Positions 43,851 to 57,214 of a stretch of 64,000 nucleotides of DNA are shown here, piece after piece. Both the position numbers and the translations under genes were made by a program. Source of the DNA: Thysanoteuthis rhombus (lineage: Eukaryota; Mollusca; Cephalopoda; Oegopsida; Thysanoteuthidae); the NCBI GenBank assembly GCA_963457665.1, contig OY735231.1, forward strand, positions 39,096,406-39,160,405. The letters run 5' to 3'. The notes under the pieces are model-generated. The model saw nothing but the letters and a program-made list of their open reading frames with translations, was not told the DNA's origin and did not search any database. Each line of letters begins with the position of its first letter. Position 1 is the stretch's first letter.

Positions 43851-44298
43851 CAGTGGTTCCCAACCTTTTCAAGGTCATTACCCGCTTTTGTCTAAAAGAT
43901 TACTAGTTTTCCCCCTTCCATTCAAGTAGGTACAACTAAGAATGATTGCAAATAATTATTTCATTTTGCGTATAATTATACAGATTTATAATGAGAATCA
44001 GTTCAGTTTTATAACTGTAGATTCTAGGAAGCAAATATCACAGTCTTTTATGAAAATTAGATTTTTTTTTTTTCTGACAGAATGACGAAAAGCTAATACT
44101 ATCACCCAATTACTGGTGAGGAAAATCCAGACTTTTGTTTGCACAGTTAATGCTTCTTCTTGCATCACACAACCCCAGTACCTTTAAAACCCAAGCATTA
44201 ACCATAACTTACATTTTTATCCAACGGCCTTATTCCTCATTTGGACTACTTAAATCCTCACTCCTTGGCCCTATCCTTCTCCTGGTTGGGAACCACTG
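43851..44298. mobile_element. hAT-type MITE with perfect 8-bp target duplication
   Basis: The ends are CAGTGGTTCCCAACCTTTTC and, inverted, CAGTGGTTCCCAACCAGGAG. The direct repeat GTCTATAA (43843-43850 and 44299-44306) flanks the element exactly. The 448-bp interior has no transposase, so it is non-autonomous. The CAGTGGTTCCCAACC terminus and the 8-bp duplication define hAT superfamily membership. Confidence 0.93.
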
Positions 44299-44306
44299 GT
44301 CTATAA

Positions 44307-46360
44307 CATTCCATTGTCTATACAATTGCAAATTTTGTTTGGATATTGAATTTATTATTTGCATCAAACCAACCATCTATTCAATCCATTTTATTTGACA
44401 GCACTGGGGCAGAAAAAATGAACAAAGGTTTGTTTTTCTCCTCAGGTTATGCATCAGATGAAGGCTGAAGAATAGATCATCCAAGATGTTGTGTCAACAA
44501 CATCAAGGATGCAAAGAAGAAATTCAATTATCCCAGCAAAATTGATAATGATTTTTTTCCTTCCTCAAGGCAAAATGAAAATGTTTTCTTTTAAAACAAT
44601 GCAGCTATTATTGTGTTAGAAAGGTGAAAATGTTTTCTTAAATTTTTCTTTTATTGCTGGACGGTGATCTTCAATATGGTTGATGCAAACCCCTAGGGCC
44701 AAAGAAAACTTTTAATTAAGGCTCAGCCTTTGATAAATATCAAGGGTCAAGCAAGTTGTATGTAGAATCTTAAGGATCAGAAGTGTTCAAATAATCAATG
44801 AAATTGTAAGTGCTGAATTGACTGGTTATAAAATGGAAAAAAATAGACTCAATGATTACTTGTTAAAAAATTTCATCCCTATTTTCAAAATATACGTACT
44901 GACTATAATACAAAAGAATGCTTTTGATGAAGCATTTTCACTATTATTATGATCATTATTATTATTATTATCATTTTTATGACTAGTTATATTCAATCTT
45001 TTTATTTTTTGCTTTATATCACAACATGACCCTAATTTCATCTCTACATAATCCTATTTTCAAAATTCACATAATGACTATAATTTTAAAAATACTTTTG
45101 ATAAAGCATTTTCATCCACTCATTCTCAATATTTTATTACTTATTTTATTCAATCTTATTATTGTTACTTTCCATCACAACACACAGCATCAATACACAC
45201 TAATCTTATTCCCATATAATCTAATATTTTGTTTTTAAAATCTTTAACATTTCACTTGTTCCACCATCACCAAAGACAATCATATTTCTACCAAATCTAT
45301 TTTGTTATTATTGATATAATACACTCTATAGATTTTATATTTCATCTACAAAAAGGTGCAAGTAGCAAACCCAAGATGCATCAAAAGCATTTTAATATTG
45401 CTGAATCTTGCCAGACCTCAGAGTCAAGATTGGGTTGATGCTATATTTTGCATAATGGATGAAGACTTATTCAACCACCAAGGCACTTATACTGACTTCT
45501 CTACATTGTGTGAACATTGATTATGAAGATGGCATTTCACAAAAGCCAGGTCTTAATTAGGCCTGGTTGATATTTTTCAAAAGATAATAATAGTATTATG
45601 TATATCTTTTCCAGACTGTAGCCTTCATCTTGTTTAAAGAAGACAACATTTCAGCCGTTGTACCTTATGGTCATCTTCAGGTGGTAAAAGAGTATTTGTC
45701 TGATTACTTAGATGAGAAGCCATCATAATAATCAGCCAGGATGTGCTCATTCCACTAATTTTGAGACGGTGGGATGGGTAATTGCTAGGTTCAAACAATG
45801 TACTTATCTGTAGTTGTCAAAAAACCTGTCATTACCTAGACCTGGTACCTTTTATAAGAGGAAATTTGCATCTCTGTAAAAAAAATGCTGTTAGTAAACA
45901 CCACCATATTGGTTTGAAAGAAGGACAATTAACACTTGCCTTTTCTCTAAAGAAATGGTAAAAATGACCAAAACATTGTATTCAAGAAATGAACCAAGAT
46001 GAGCTCAACAGTCCCAAGAAAAAAAACTATACATAATGAAAATCCATCATCTGAAAATTCACTGAGAGGTAATGATAGTGTATCATTGTGTACTCTGGCC
46101 TCAGTTTCAATGCTGCAATAACTAAGGTTATTATCTATTGTACACTAAGTAAAATATGAAAATATTTTGAAAGCTTTTTATCTCTCTTCATATTCCTGTG
46201 TGAACTTATGTTTGGGGGCAGATTTTCAATTGTTTTCATTTAATTCATGATCTTATGATATATACTCTTCGCAAACTTGAACAGTAGTATTTATTTCTTT
46301 ATTCAACATCTTATAAAACCTATGAAGTCTAGGATTGTTATGTCAGAACATTCAAAAAGT
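44307..46360. other. No gene recognised
   Basis: AT-rich, with ATT repeats near 44940-44975. A short ATGGTCATCTTCAGGTGG string at about 45668 resembles family C context. Confidence 0.4.
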
Positions 46361-46361
46361 G

Positions 46362-46452
46362 GACGTTCCCTGTGACTGTCATTCAAATAAAAAGACTTCC
46401 CCATTCACTGTCATTCAAAAAAGGGGACGTTCCCAATGACTGTCATTGGAAA
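46362..46452. repeat. Short tandem repeat, about 32-35 bp unit
   Basis: TGACTGTCATTCAAA, TCACTGTCATTCAAA and TGACTGTCATTGGAA occur in three successive units, two of them preceded by GGACGTTCCC. Confidence 0.75.
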
Positions 46453-46767
46453 GAAAATTTTCTCCCATGATCAAGAGCAAAAATAGTTATCTCCCTTCCG
46501 TGCTTTTCGGAATACAGAGGTACCTCTCATAGAAAAGAACTCCAATATCGAAAGCTCACTCAGCGAAAGGTCCCTATAACTTATAAAAATATCTCTTATT
46601 GAAATATTTTCAATTTACAAAAAATAACAATGACAACATTTCATGAAATCATCAAATTACTGAAATCCCATTCGTTTAATATTCTCTGACCGAATTTTCA
46701 TCTAACAAGAGGCTTTGTGGAACGCTTTGTAATAAAAAAAAAAAAAAGACGTAGCAGAGTATTAGCA

Positions 46768-46856
46768 GTGTAAGGGAGATAACTTATAAAAGACTATTCG
46801 CAATGTAAGGGAGGTAACCTGAAACTGATATCCCTAATGTAAGGGCGGTAATTCAT
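46768..46856. repeat. Tandem AAGGGAGGTAA units
   Basis: AGTGTAAGGGAGATAACTTA, AATGTAAGGGAGGTAACCTG and AATGTAAGGGCGGTAATTCA at about 35-bp spacing. Confidence 0.75.
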
Positions 46857-47109
46857 AACTAATTCGTATTGAAGCTTCTGTATTTAAAAACCTTATGTAA
46901 ATACGAAAGAAGTTGCACACCCTTCCTCTTCTCTCTAATTAGTTTAGACAACTGTTTTCGAAGAAATTCCATGAATAGTTTTGCAGAATTAACATTCTAT
47001 TTAGGTTTAAAATTTGAATGAAATTCCAAAGAGCTATGAAAGTACAACCAGGCTCTCATTAAGTTGACACTGCATCTAACTATAAGGCCGATTTGTTAAC
47101 AGTGCAGGA

Positions 47110-47345
47110 AATAAAACCAAGTTCAAACTCTGACTGAGACTGGCGCTAATGATTAAGGCATGAATCCGTTTTCCCCCTGCTATAGATAAAATAGCGTATG
47201 ATGAAGTGAGTGATGCCATGTAGATTTATGCCTCTCCCAAGAGTGTTTTTGCAGTGTGCATAAACAGCTCTAGCCAGAATTTAAACTTGTTCCGCTGATT
47301 CTATCTTCCGTGACTGTAACCATTACACCACTCTGCACCTCAGTG
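47110..47345 (-). mobile_element. tRNA-derived SINE
   Basis: The reverse complement has GCAGAGTGGTGTAATGGTTA (A box) and ACAAGTTTAAATTCTGGCT (B box), then a body with ACTCTTGGGAGAGGCATAAA. Related to family S2. Confidence 0.65.
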
Positions 47346-47349
47346 TATT

Positions 47350-47985
47350 ATTACTGATGTGGTTTTGTAAACAGTGAGTAACAAGTTGATCATTCTTTAT
47401 TTTGATTTCTATCCTTCACGTATGCATTAAGATACTGTTTTGACCATCAAGTTCATGAAACACTTGAACCACATGTATTTAATAGTGGAACTCTTCAATG
47501 AATATCATGAAGATAGTGGAACTCTTCTGTGAATTAAAAAGAAAAGAAATTAAAAACACTCTGAATGGTCAAAAAGAGATAATTCCAGTCAGAAGTTGGT
47601 TCCCATGAAATTCTATTTTCTTTGTATGAATTCAAGAGTTTATATAGTTCCTGTGATTAACAGATGCATATAAAACAGAAATCACGACATATATCTGTAT
47701 ATATAAACAACATTTATCTAGGACACTAAATGAAATAGTTTGGACGTAGAGTTATTTATATAACTGAGAAAAAAGTTGTTTGAAATGATCGTTTAATACA
47801 TTTGATCTAATGTACATTTTCTTATAATGTATATGAAATTTCAAAGCTCAATAATATTATGGGGATGAAATTGGGCTAGTTACATACATATGTATACACA
47901 GACATTTACTTATGCACACAGAATGATGTTAATACTTGGTTACAGCAGTCCCACTTGTAGACTTTAGACATCATTACTACATTTA
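47350..47985. other. No feature recognised
   Basis: No supported gene or repeat. Confidence 0.4.
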
Positions 47986-47991
47986 TATTAG

Positions 47992-48432
47992 AAATGGTTC
48001 ACCAAATCTGTCACAAAAACTGTCAGCATAGGTTTCTTCAGTTTTTAAGAAGGTCTGGCTGGCTATCTATCTATCTGTTCATGAGGTAGATAGATATCTA
48101 TCTCACATGCAGGCTGCACCATTGGAGCTAGTAGGCTGAAAATTTCAACATATACCTCTTATTATGTTAAGAAAAAAATTTTGTTTTGTTTTTTGACAAT
48201 TACTCCTCTGAATAGGTTTTTAGTGGAGCTTTTAATTTGCAATGTAAGTGTATGCTAAATTGATCCCTTAGTTTGTGTCTGGCAGCAAGCACGCTTGTTT
48301 TTTAGTGATTCAATAAAAGGTGACAGATGTAACTTATTCATTGATCAGAATTTTCCCAAATTTTTAATTGATCACCCCCAACACAGCATGCACCAAAAAA
48401 GTGTGCTTCTATTGAATGACTAACCAGACTGA
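47992..48432 (+). repeat. Dispersed repeat family A, copy 9
   Basis: CACAAAAACTGTCAGCATAG, TTCTTCAGTTTTTAAGAAGG, a TATC microsatellite insertion, CCCCCAACACAGCATGCACC and an end at GACTAACCAGACTGAG. Confidence 0.75.
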
Positions 48433-48477
48433 GTTTATTTATTTTCCACTGCATAATTTATGCCTGTACCCTTTTTT

Positions 48478-48590
48478 TGACGGAGTACCCACACCTCTTA
48501 TCTGAGTACCCATACTCCTTACCTAACTGAGTACTTGCTGTCCTTATCTGACTGAGTACCTATACATTTCATTTGATTGAGTACCTTTTC
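48478..48590. repeat. Minisatellite, about 25-30 bp unit (GAGTACC)
   Basis: Five imperfect units containing CTGAGTACCCATACTCCTTA, starting immediately after family A copy 9. Confidence 0.75.
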
Positions 48591-49400
48591 AAATCACCTA
48601 CAACCCTTCATTTATTCGGATATCAAAACAATATCTACCTGTTATAATGGCAATTCCATTATAACTATATTCTGAAAAACCTGAAGTTGCTATAAATAAC
48701 TTGAGTCTATTGCATTGAATAATGTGATCAAAAATCAGTCTTCTCAAAGATTCTATTTACTTGCTACTGAGTCATTATCAAGTTTATATAAGGAGACTTT
48801 TAATTCTTAAGAAATTCTTTATGTACATGACACTTGTGTTTGGAATTTCTTGGGGGTTTGTGAACCGAGAATTAGTAACCACTTTTTTAGATATTTGTTT
48901 TTTTAAAAGTATTTTTTGTCTCAGTCTGATGTCTTCTTTTCTTGTTGAGTAAGCATTTCTTTCAACTTTATTTTTCAAAATGACATGCAATACATAAAAA
49001 AAAAGGCCCCTTCAAGATCTTTTGAAATTTAATGTAAACATATCAAAAACACCAAGAAAAAGACCTGCTGATTATAAAAAATTCATATCAATTTTTATAT
49101 TTTGGATTTTTTCATATTTTTTTGTGTTTTGTGTGTGATAGATTTGATCTGATTGTGAGCTTTTATCTCATTGACTGTTAATTGTTTCTTTTACATCATA
49201 AAAGAACCTTATCACAAATATTTAAATTATCGTTTGATTCAGTATTTTTTTTTTAATTTAAGAACTCCAAGCTTCAACTGATGCAGTTGGGTGTGGTAAA
49301 TAAGTGTTTTTTTTTTTTTGGTGCACATTCTTTACTTGACTTTCTCCCTGACAGAAAGTTAAAAAAGACATAATTTTGAAAACAGAACAATTTATACTCC
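48591..49400. other. No feature recognised
   Basis: AT-rich, with poly-T runs at 49245 and 49308. Confidence 0.4.
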
Positions 49401-49401
<1 letters not shown>

Positions 49402-49440
<39 letters not shown>

Positions 49441-49630
49441 CACACATGCACAAAAAAAAACACACACACAGAAACACACACACACAAACACACGCGCGCA
49501 CATACGCACACACAAACACACACACACACAAACACACACATACACAAAAATACACACACACAAGCATACACATACACACACACACACACTCACACACACA
49601 CACACACATACAAACACACACTCACACATA
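49402..49630. repeat. CA microsatellite, imperfect
   Basis: About 230 bp of CACA with AAA and TA interruptions. It gives Thr/His and Cys/Val open frames on the two strands. Confidence 0.97.
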
Positions 49631-50055
49631 TCTCTATAGTCATAATAGAGATCAATAACAATGGTCTATAATACAAATGTTTGTATTTATTCAAGATGAA
49701 TAAGAACTATGAAAATTCCTTGCTTTCAAGAGCGTCCACTGTCACTTTTCCCGGCTGGGGTAGGTGGGCAGAGCATACACTTCTGGGGTTGGGCAAAAGG
49801 GTATGTTCAGAATATATCTTAGCAGCAACCCTGTTGCATTCCTCCCACCACTTTTAGTGTAAGCAAGAATGACCCCCTGTAGGACCCGGATGTCAAAGAG
49901 TGCTCTTGACCATTGATAGCAAGATCTGACCCCAGGTGACACCAGCAAAAGAAACAGTCTTTTCATTTGAGATCTCCAAGTAGGAGTTACATAAAAGAAT
50001 TGTCCTGCACCATAATCGTTGGAGGTTACAACTTTCAAAAGGCCTGTTCCTAGGG

Positions 50056-50335
50056 ATGGGGGGATGCCACATTCATCACCCCCTAGCGGACACTCATGCT
50101 TGCTATGGAACAACTTTGCAGACCACAAACTACTGTTGTGAATTCAAGAAAACAAAGGCAGTAATTGTACCCATCATTATTGGCATGCTTGGAACAATGT
50201 TGAAGAGCCTTACAAAATTTTTAGAAGATTTGAACAAAGAATTGAAACCATCCAGATGACAGCATCACTAAAACTGACATGTGTACTGTGAAGACTTGCT
50301 ATCACTTGATCTCCAGTAAAAGCCACTAATTACTG
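50056..50335 (+). pseudogene. REL-endonuclease LINE 3' end fragment
   Basis: Reads AVIVPIIIGMLGTMLKSLTK, the VVPIIIGALGTVSK-like C-terminal signature, then DLLSLDLQ-stop-KPLI. The same ending occurs at about 61050-61085, linking it to the LINE graveyard at 59-63 kb. Confidence 0.65.
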
Positions 50336-51060
50336 CTGGCTTGAGAATGCAATGAATGAAAAATAATTATAACACATAAAACTTCTTGAAATATCTATTC
50401 CCTAGATTTAATGTTATAAAACAAATTTAGAAAATAGAACTGTTTTCTTTAGCCAACCCCTAATCCCACAAGTGAAAGAAGTTTCCATTTACAATAGAAA
50501 AGTACATTATGACTCTTCTAAAATGATTTCAGTTTTATGTATTCTATTCGTATTTTTTGAATAATCAATTTATGACAAAAATCATGATCTGAAGTATTCC
50601 TTAATTGTTGGTTTTGTATCAGGAATTACATAAAGTAGTTCAAAATAATCCCATTAAGTTATCACTTAGATTACAGCAAGGATTTCCAAACATAATTAAA
50701 ACTTTTCAGAACATCCTCAGGGTCTTCAATTCATAAGAATGAATTAGTGTATCTCTGTGATTTCATAACTTATATAATGTTTATACAGGTATCCACCCGA
50801 CTTTGCCAAAGTATGCTCTGTGCAACTTTTTTTTGCTTTTATGAAAAAGAAATCCCAAATAGCGTTCAGTGTTTGTTTTGCTGTGAGCTGTTATAGAGCT
50901 AGTTTGCACCCTCCTTCTCTCTCTCTCCTATACCCTTCTCCTATCCCTCCAACAACCCCAACAACATTTTTTGGGATCTGGGAATGCTCAAATTGCTTCT
51001 TCGCTTTAAGCAATCTTGGTTTACGAAAGATTTTTATTGGAACGCTCTAATTTTGGATAA
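50336..51060. other. No feature recognised
   Basis: AT-rich, no gene. Confidence 0.4.
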
Positions 51061-51071
51061 CGGGAGGAAAC

Positions 51072-51420
51072 CTGTATATGTGTATGTGTATATCTGTATT
51101 TATATACAGTTGTGTATATGTATGTTTCTATATGCCTGTGTGTATATGTATATAAAAAGTGTGTGCGTACCTCTCTATATATGTACATATATAGTGTGTG
51201 AGTATGTGCAATGTAAAAAAAATGTGTATATATATGTATATACTTGTGTGTGTGCTTTTATGTACATACATGTATATATACATATGATTGTGTGTCTATG
51301 TGCATATACACACATGTACATATTTATATATAAATATGCGTGTGTGCGTGTGTGTGCGTGTGTGTGTGTGTGTGTGCATGTGTATATGTGTGTTTGAATC
51401 TGTATGTGTATAAGAATCAT
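51072..51420. repeat. GT/TA-rich compound microsatellite
   Basis: Mixed TGTG, TATG and TATA runs over 350 bp, explaining the Tyr/Cys/Val-rich open frames. Confidence 0.95.
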
Positions 51421-51452
51421 ATTCAAATTACTATTTCTTCACTCATATCCCA

Positions 51453-51475
51453 TCCTATATATATATATATATATA
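51453..51475. repeat. AT microsatellite
   Basis: Short AT run. Confidence 0.95.
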
Positions 51476-51479
51476 CTGG

Positions 51480-52190
51480 TTATCCGTGCTTATTCTGTAC
51501 TAAAATCGGCTCTCATGAGATTGCAAAAAGTTATCCCCCTTGATAACTAAAAATGGCTAGATTTTTCCACTTGTACATGTACAAATTACTTTATAGCTAA
51601 AAATGTTAAATTCATACGAAGGCTCCAAAAATGTAGAGAACGCTTGATTATTCGCATAAAGGCTTTAAAAAGAATAGTTATACAATGTATTGATAAAAAT
51701 TTTGTTTTTAGGGTAGAGAATTATTGTGGGGTGTAAAACATTGATTGATTTCAAAGTATTGAATTTTATTTCAATGAATTAATTAATAGGGTACTTATCA
51801 TTTTTGAAGCCTTTGTATGAATCTTTAAGCATTTATGTATATATCTTAGTCCACCCTAAAGAATTGCTGTAGAAAATATACTTATGAAAGAAAATAGATC
51901 AAATTACATATGGAAACTCTCAAGATGACAGCAAATATACTTTCTATTTTTTTTAGAAAATAAACTTGCACTACCATGCTAATATATTTTCATTTTACTC
52001 AATATTTCTAATTGTTCCTAAATTGGTTGATAAATTTGACTAAAGCAATACATTAGTTAACTTCTTTAGCTGTAAAGTTAGCTGGAAATGAAAAAAAATC
52101 TAGCCATTTTTAGCAATTGCAGGGGATAACTTTTTGCCAACTTAATGCTTGTCAGTTTTAGTTGTGAATAAGTTATCATTACTAATATAT
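51480..52190. mobile_element. Element with long imperfect terminal inverted repeats
   Basis: GCAAAAAGTTATCCCCC near 51520 and GGGGATAACTTTTTGCC near 52122 are inverted. So are AAAAATGGCTAGATTTTT (51549) and AAAATCTAGCCATTTTT (52096), TTACTTTATAGCTAAAAATG and its partner near 52070, and an outer ACTAAAA block. The inverted arms total roughly 100-120 bp each. A further end-like piece, AAAATCTAGCCACTTTAG, is at about 52724. No transposase. Confidence 0.7.
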
Positions 52191-52194
52191 ACCT

Positions 52195-53480
52195 ATTGGT
52201 ATTTATCATATTGTCAGTCTTGTATGAGAGTGTGTGTCTGATAGTATGTACCTATGTACAATAGATATGAGTGATAACTGGTTATCAACTTTTCATGTTT
52301 TAAATTCATTTAGTTCTCTACTATCAAGGGAGGTAATAAAAATCAAGTCAATCTATGCAATAACAGAAGAGAAAAGATGTTTTTAAATTGGCCGTTTCAA
52401 CTGGTTAAAAAGGCTACATTTTTTTTAATGGTAAAAATTGGATAGATTTAATGTCTAGGTAACTGAATATGATCCAAAAACTCATACAAAAACTCTGTAT
52501 AAATAAATATATGTAAATATTCCAACATGAAAATAAATAACAGTATCTTTAGATTACGTTATTTGAACATTTGAATCCTTAAGATTGAGAATCGTATTAT
52601 TTGAACTTTGGTATCTGATAAATACGTTGGATATTTACACTTTTTGGAGTCTTTGTATGAGTGTTTGAGCATGTACAGTTACCTAGAAATCAAATCTACT
52701 CAATTTTAGCCAGTCTTTTTAAAAAATCTAGCCACTTTAGTTATTAAAAATCGGGCATTATTGCAATGATTGCCAAAATCAAAACCAAAATTATAAGTTT
52801 CTTCAAAAGAAAAAACAATCAAACTTGGTGCGATGTAGGAATGGTGGTCTCAATTTCAAATTATAAAGTTTCACGCACTCACTCACTCAATATTAAGAAT
52901 GGCATCCAAATTTTTAGAAAATGAGAGAATTATTGAAAGAAAAAAGAGTAAATACATTGATTGTGTTATTATTGATCCGATCAAAATTTTTTGACTGTTT
53001 CATTTGTTCGCCATTTTAAACATTGAGTGAGTAAGGGTGTTAACCTTTATGATTGGAACCACTTTCCCAACATTTTGCTCTTTTTATCACCAACACCAGC
53101 AGATAATCATTTTATATAACTCTTCGGATTATTTAAATCTCAACTTTCTCATTTGACAGTTAAGGAACAATTTAATTCAAGACGTTAAAAGTTATGATTA
53201 CCAGTTTGCTCGCCCCTGTGTGAAATTTATTTATTCATTTATTTATTTGTTAAACAAAACAATAATCTAAAAAACTATTTAATTCTTTTCTTTTCTGTTT
53301 CTTTGTTAATTTCATGAGAAATATTTTGTAAAAAAAAAAAAATATCAAAAACTTACAAAAGTAGGAAAAAAAGAAGAAAAAAACGAATTCCTTTCCAAAT
53401 CTTTATCCATTACTGCTGTTGTCTATTTTGTGATATTATTCGTGGTGGTTGTAATAGTGGGTTATCTCCCTTGCCCACTC
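52195..53480. other. No gene recognised
   Basis: Contains TTTTTGGAGTCTTTGTATGA (52640), an echo of CATTTTTGAAGCCTTTGTAT (51804), so related repeat pieces are present. Otherwise plain. Confidence 0.4.
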
Positions 53481-53489
53481 TAACTTTTG

Positions 53490-54600
<1,111 letters not shown>

Positions 54601-55020
54601 TAAATTCCAGGACTGATCTGATGATGACATGATCGTGTCTCGAATCATGAAATATTTCCTCCTCTCTGGACAATTTGCCCCAGCCCTTCCAGTCCTACGA
54701 ACTTGTAGCTGCTGTGAATAAATCATGAATTGAAACTCTTCTCTTAACTGAAGGAATTTTCATATCTTTTTATTCCATTGCTCTTTGTCACTCTAATGAA
54801 TAAATGAGTTATATATATTCCTGGACCAAAAAATGATCTGAGCCTTTTATACCAATTTTTTTGCAATTACTCTTTTATGCCAACAATCATTGGTAAAATA
54901 TTGGACAGTGTTATTCAGCAGATTTCCACTTAACCAGGTTGTCCTTAATATTCACCCATACATTCTCTATGGTGTTAAAAAATTTCATATGACAGAAAAT
55001 GCTTGGCTCATTTTTTTGCC
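54601..55020. other. No feature recognised
   Basis: No supported feature. Confidence 0.4.
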
Positions 55021-55026
55021 CAGGAT

Positions 55027-55380
55027 GAAGTGTTATATGCAAGGTAGCCTAATGGTTATTAGATTGAAAATGGATATCAGCAAACCAAGTTTAAATTCTA
55101 GCCAATACTTCTTAAATCACTTTCATATTAATGCCCTTAGGAAAGGCATGAGTCCGACTCTCTATGTGCTCTCTTTCAGCACCAGTTATCTTGACTGTGG
55201 TCTTGTCACTGGCACACCACAATGGCTGATAGAGAAAAGAGTATGTTGTCCTTCACTCTACCGTAATTGTCAAGACAGCTGTAGCCAGAATGGCTGCTAT
55301 ATCCTGTCCAGACAAATAGAGTCTAATGATATCTATGTGCATACCCCTTTTCAACCTCCTTGGGCGTGAGTCCATGCAGA
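55027..55380 (+). mobile_element. tRNA-derived SINE, family S2
   Basis: A box GGTAGCCTAATGGTTA, B box AAGTTTAAATTCTAGCC, then AATGCCCTTAGGAAAGGCAT, GGTCTTGTCACTGGCACACC and AGAATGGCTGCTATATCCTG. It shares its plan with 18500-18815. The 159-codon open frame here is only this SINE. Confidence 0.75.
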
Positions 55381-57205
55381 TGTCATGTGTGAAAATCAGG
55401 GGTTTCAATATCAATGGAGTTGGTTAACTCTGTTTGGCTTATTGAGACATGAAAATCGGGCCGTTTACATTTCATGAATAGAAGAATGATGACTTGATGA
55501 GTTTGGGACTGGCTACTGGCTTCTTAAAATTCTATCAGCGGAAAAAATCAGTCAATTGTGTTAACTGAAATGGGAAGTGGGTAATAATGCTACTTTGGGA
55601 ATAATTCCACGGTGGAATAAATTCCACAGTGAAAAGAGTTGCTGGTGAATCCATTTAATTTGGTGTCTAGGATCAAACGCAACATTATATTGCTTTTTAG
55701 TATTGTTTATCAAATGTTAAATTTCTCAATCTGCAAAAAAATTAAAATCGTATGATAATACTTTTATACCTCTATAGCAAAGAGTATACAAAAGTCTATT
55801 GGCGTTGCTGAGCACATTCTTAATTTGAATTTTAAATCTATGTAGTAATAGAATTTCAATATATTTACCATATACATATGAAAAGAATGTGTGCATATTA
55901 TATTCTCCATGATCAAGAAAATTTGGCTGTGCAATTATTTCTCCAGTGGAATAATTCCCAGGTCTCATTGAGACCCTTTCATTAAAAAAAAAATTACGGG
56001 GGGGGGGGTTGTTGAAATTTCACCAGAAGTTCTGAAAATGTGCAAATTCAATGTACTGAAGGCATATCGTGTACATTTATGACAAACAATGCTTTTAGGG
56101 GTACTGAGGAATGTCAAATCTTAATCTGCTGTATGCCCAGCTCAAAATTGATGACAGTACCTTAAAATTGAGAAATACACGTTGGACGTCGATCTAAAAA
56201 TGTGCTGAATTCCAAGTGCTGAAGGAAAATCGCGTTCATTCATTAGAAACAATGTTTTTACGGATATTCCGTTTCTTGATTGTATTTGTTTAACGAATAA
56301 TTCGCTAAATACGATAATTTCTGCAGTACATATAGCATTTAAGTAGTCTCTGTACCTTCAATCTAAAAATAGACTATAGCAATTGAGTTTCACATTTATT
56401 AAAATCTACAGAAGCACATTTCTAACCTGCCCAGTAGAAAAAATTGACATAAATACATTTAGCTCTTTGGCGGCGTCCATCTTGGATTTTTCAATTTTCA
56501 CGGTCTCTTGGTCATTTTTAAACTCTGCATGCTGCGAATTTGGATTTAGCACCCCACATACGCTTAAAAATACTGTCTGCCATAAATTCATACGATTTGC
56601 ATTTGGCGTTTTGAGTTGGTATCATAGATTAATTGAATACCTTACGTTTTTGGCATATTGGCAATTTGCTTCTCAGTATATCTCTATCTATACCAAATGC
56701 TTTCCAGTCAATCGTTATAGGTCGTCTTATTTCATTTTCGTGGACTTTCTCTGACTTTATTGCCAGACCTGGGAAAATACATAGTGCATGTTCGAGTGCA
56801 CGCCCTTGTGCACATAGAAAAAAGAGGAAAAACTGAAAGTTAATGAGAAAAATGTCTTTAATGAAGTCTTTTTACATTCCATACATCAGACGATATTTCT
56901 TCGTTTTTTTTTTCAAAAAATGAAGAGAAGAAAGAAAATATTCAGGAGAAAGGGAGGGGGTAATGATATTGAAGGAGTGGGAGAAGGATTTTTATATGCT
57001 TTTTTTGGTTAATTCTTTTAAAATTTCAATTGGAGTCTTCATATTCCAGAAGTCAATTTCAAATTTACCTTCCAGACGATTAATTTTTCTTTTTCCAATA
57101 TTGTTTTTTTTTCTCCATAACCTACTAACGTTAACAAATATCCAATTAAATAACTTCACGACAATTTGGATTTTTTTTTTCAAGTAAATTATTTAAAAAG
57201 TTTTC
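55381..57205. other. No gene recognised
   Basis: Includes a G-run at 55999-56008 and a minus-strand 61-codon frame (56406-56591) with an acidic segment, not recognised. Confidence 0.35.
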
Positions 57206-57214
57206 AAATATATA

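Noticed and set aside
49258-49639. Cys/Val-rich and Thr/His-rich frames of 65-123 codons
   Set aside because: Both strands of the CA microsatellite. Not a cysteine-rich peptide gene.
49742-50128. 128-codon minus-strand frame
   Set aside because: No recognised domain. It overlaps a family E-like piece and the start of a + strand LINE fragment, so it is probably chance.
54890-55369. 159-codon + strand open frame, one of the longest in the window
   Set aside because: It covers a tRNA-derived SINE with A and B boxes and shares its order with a minus-strand copy at 18500-18815.
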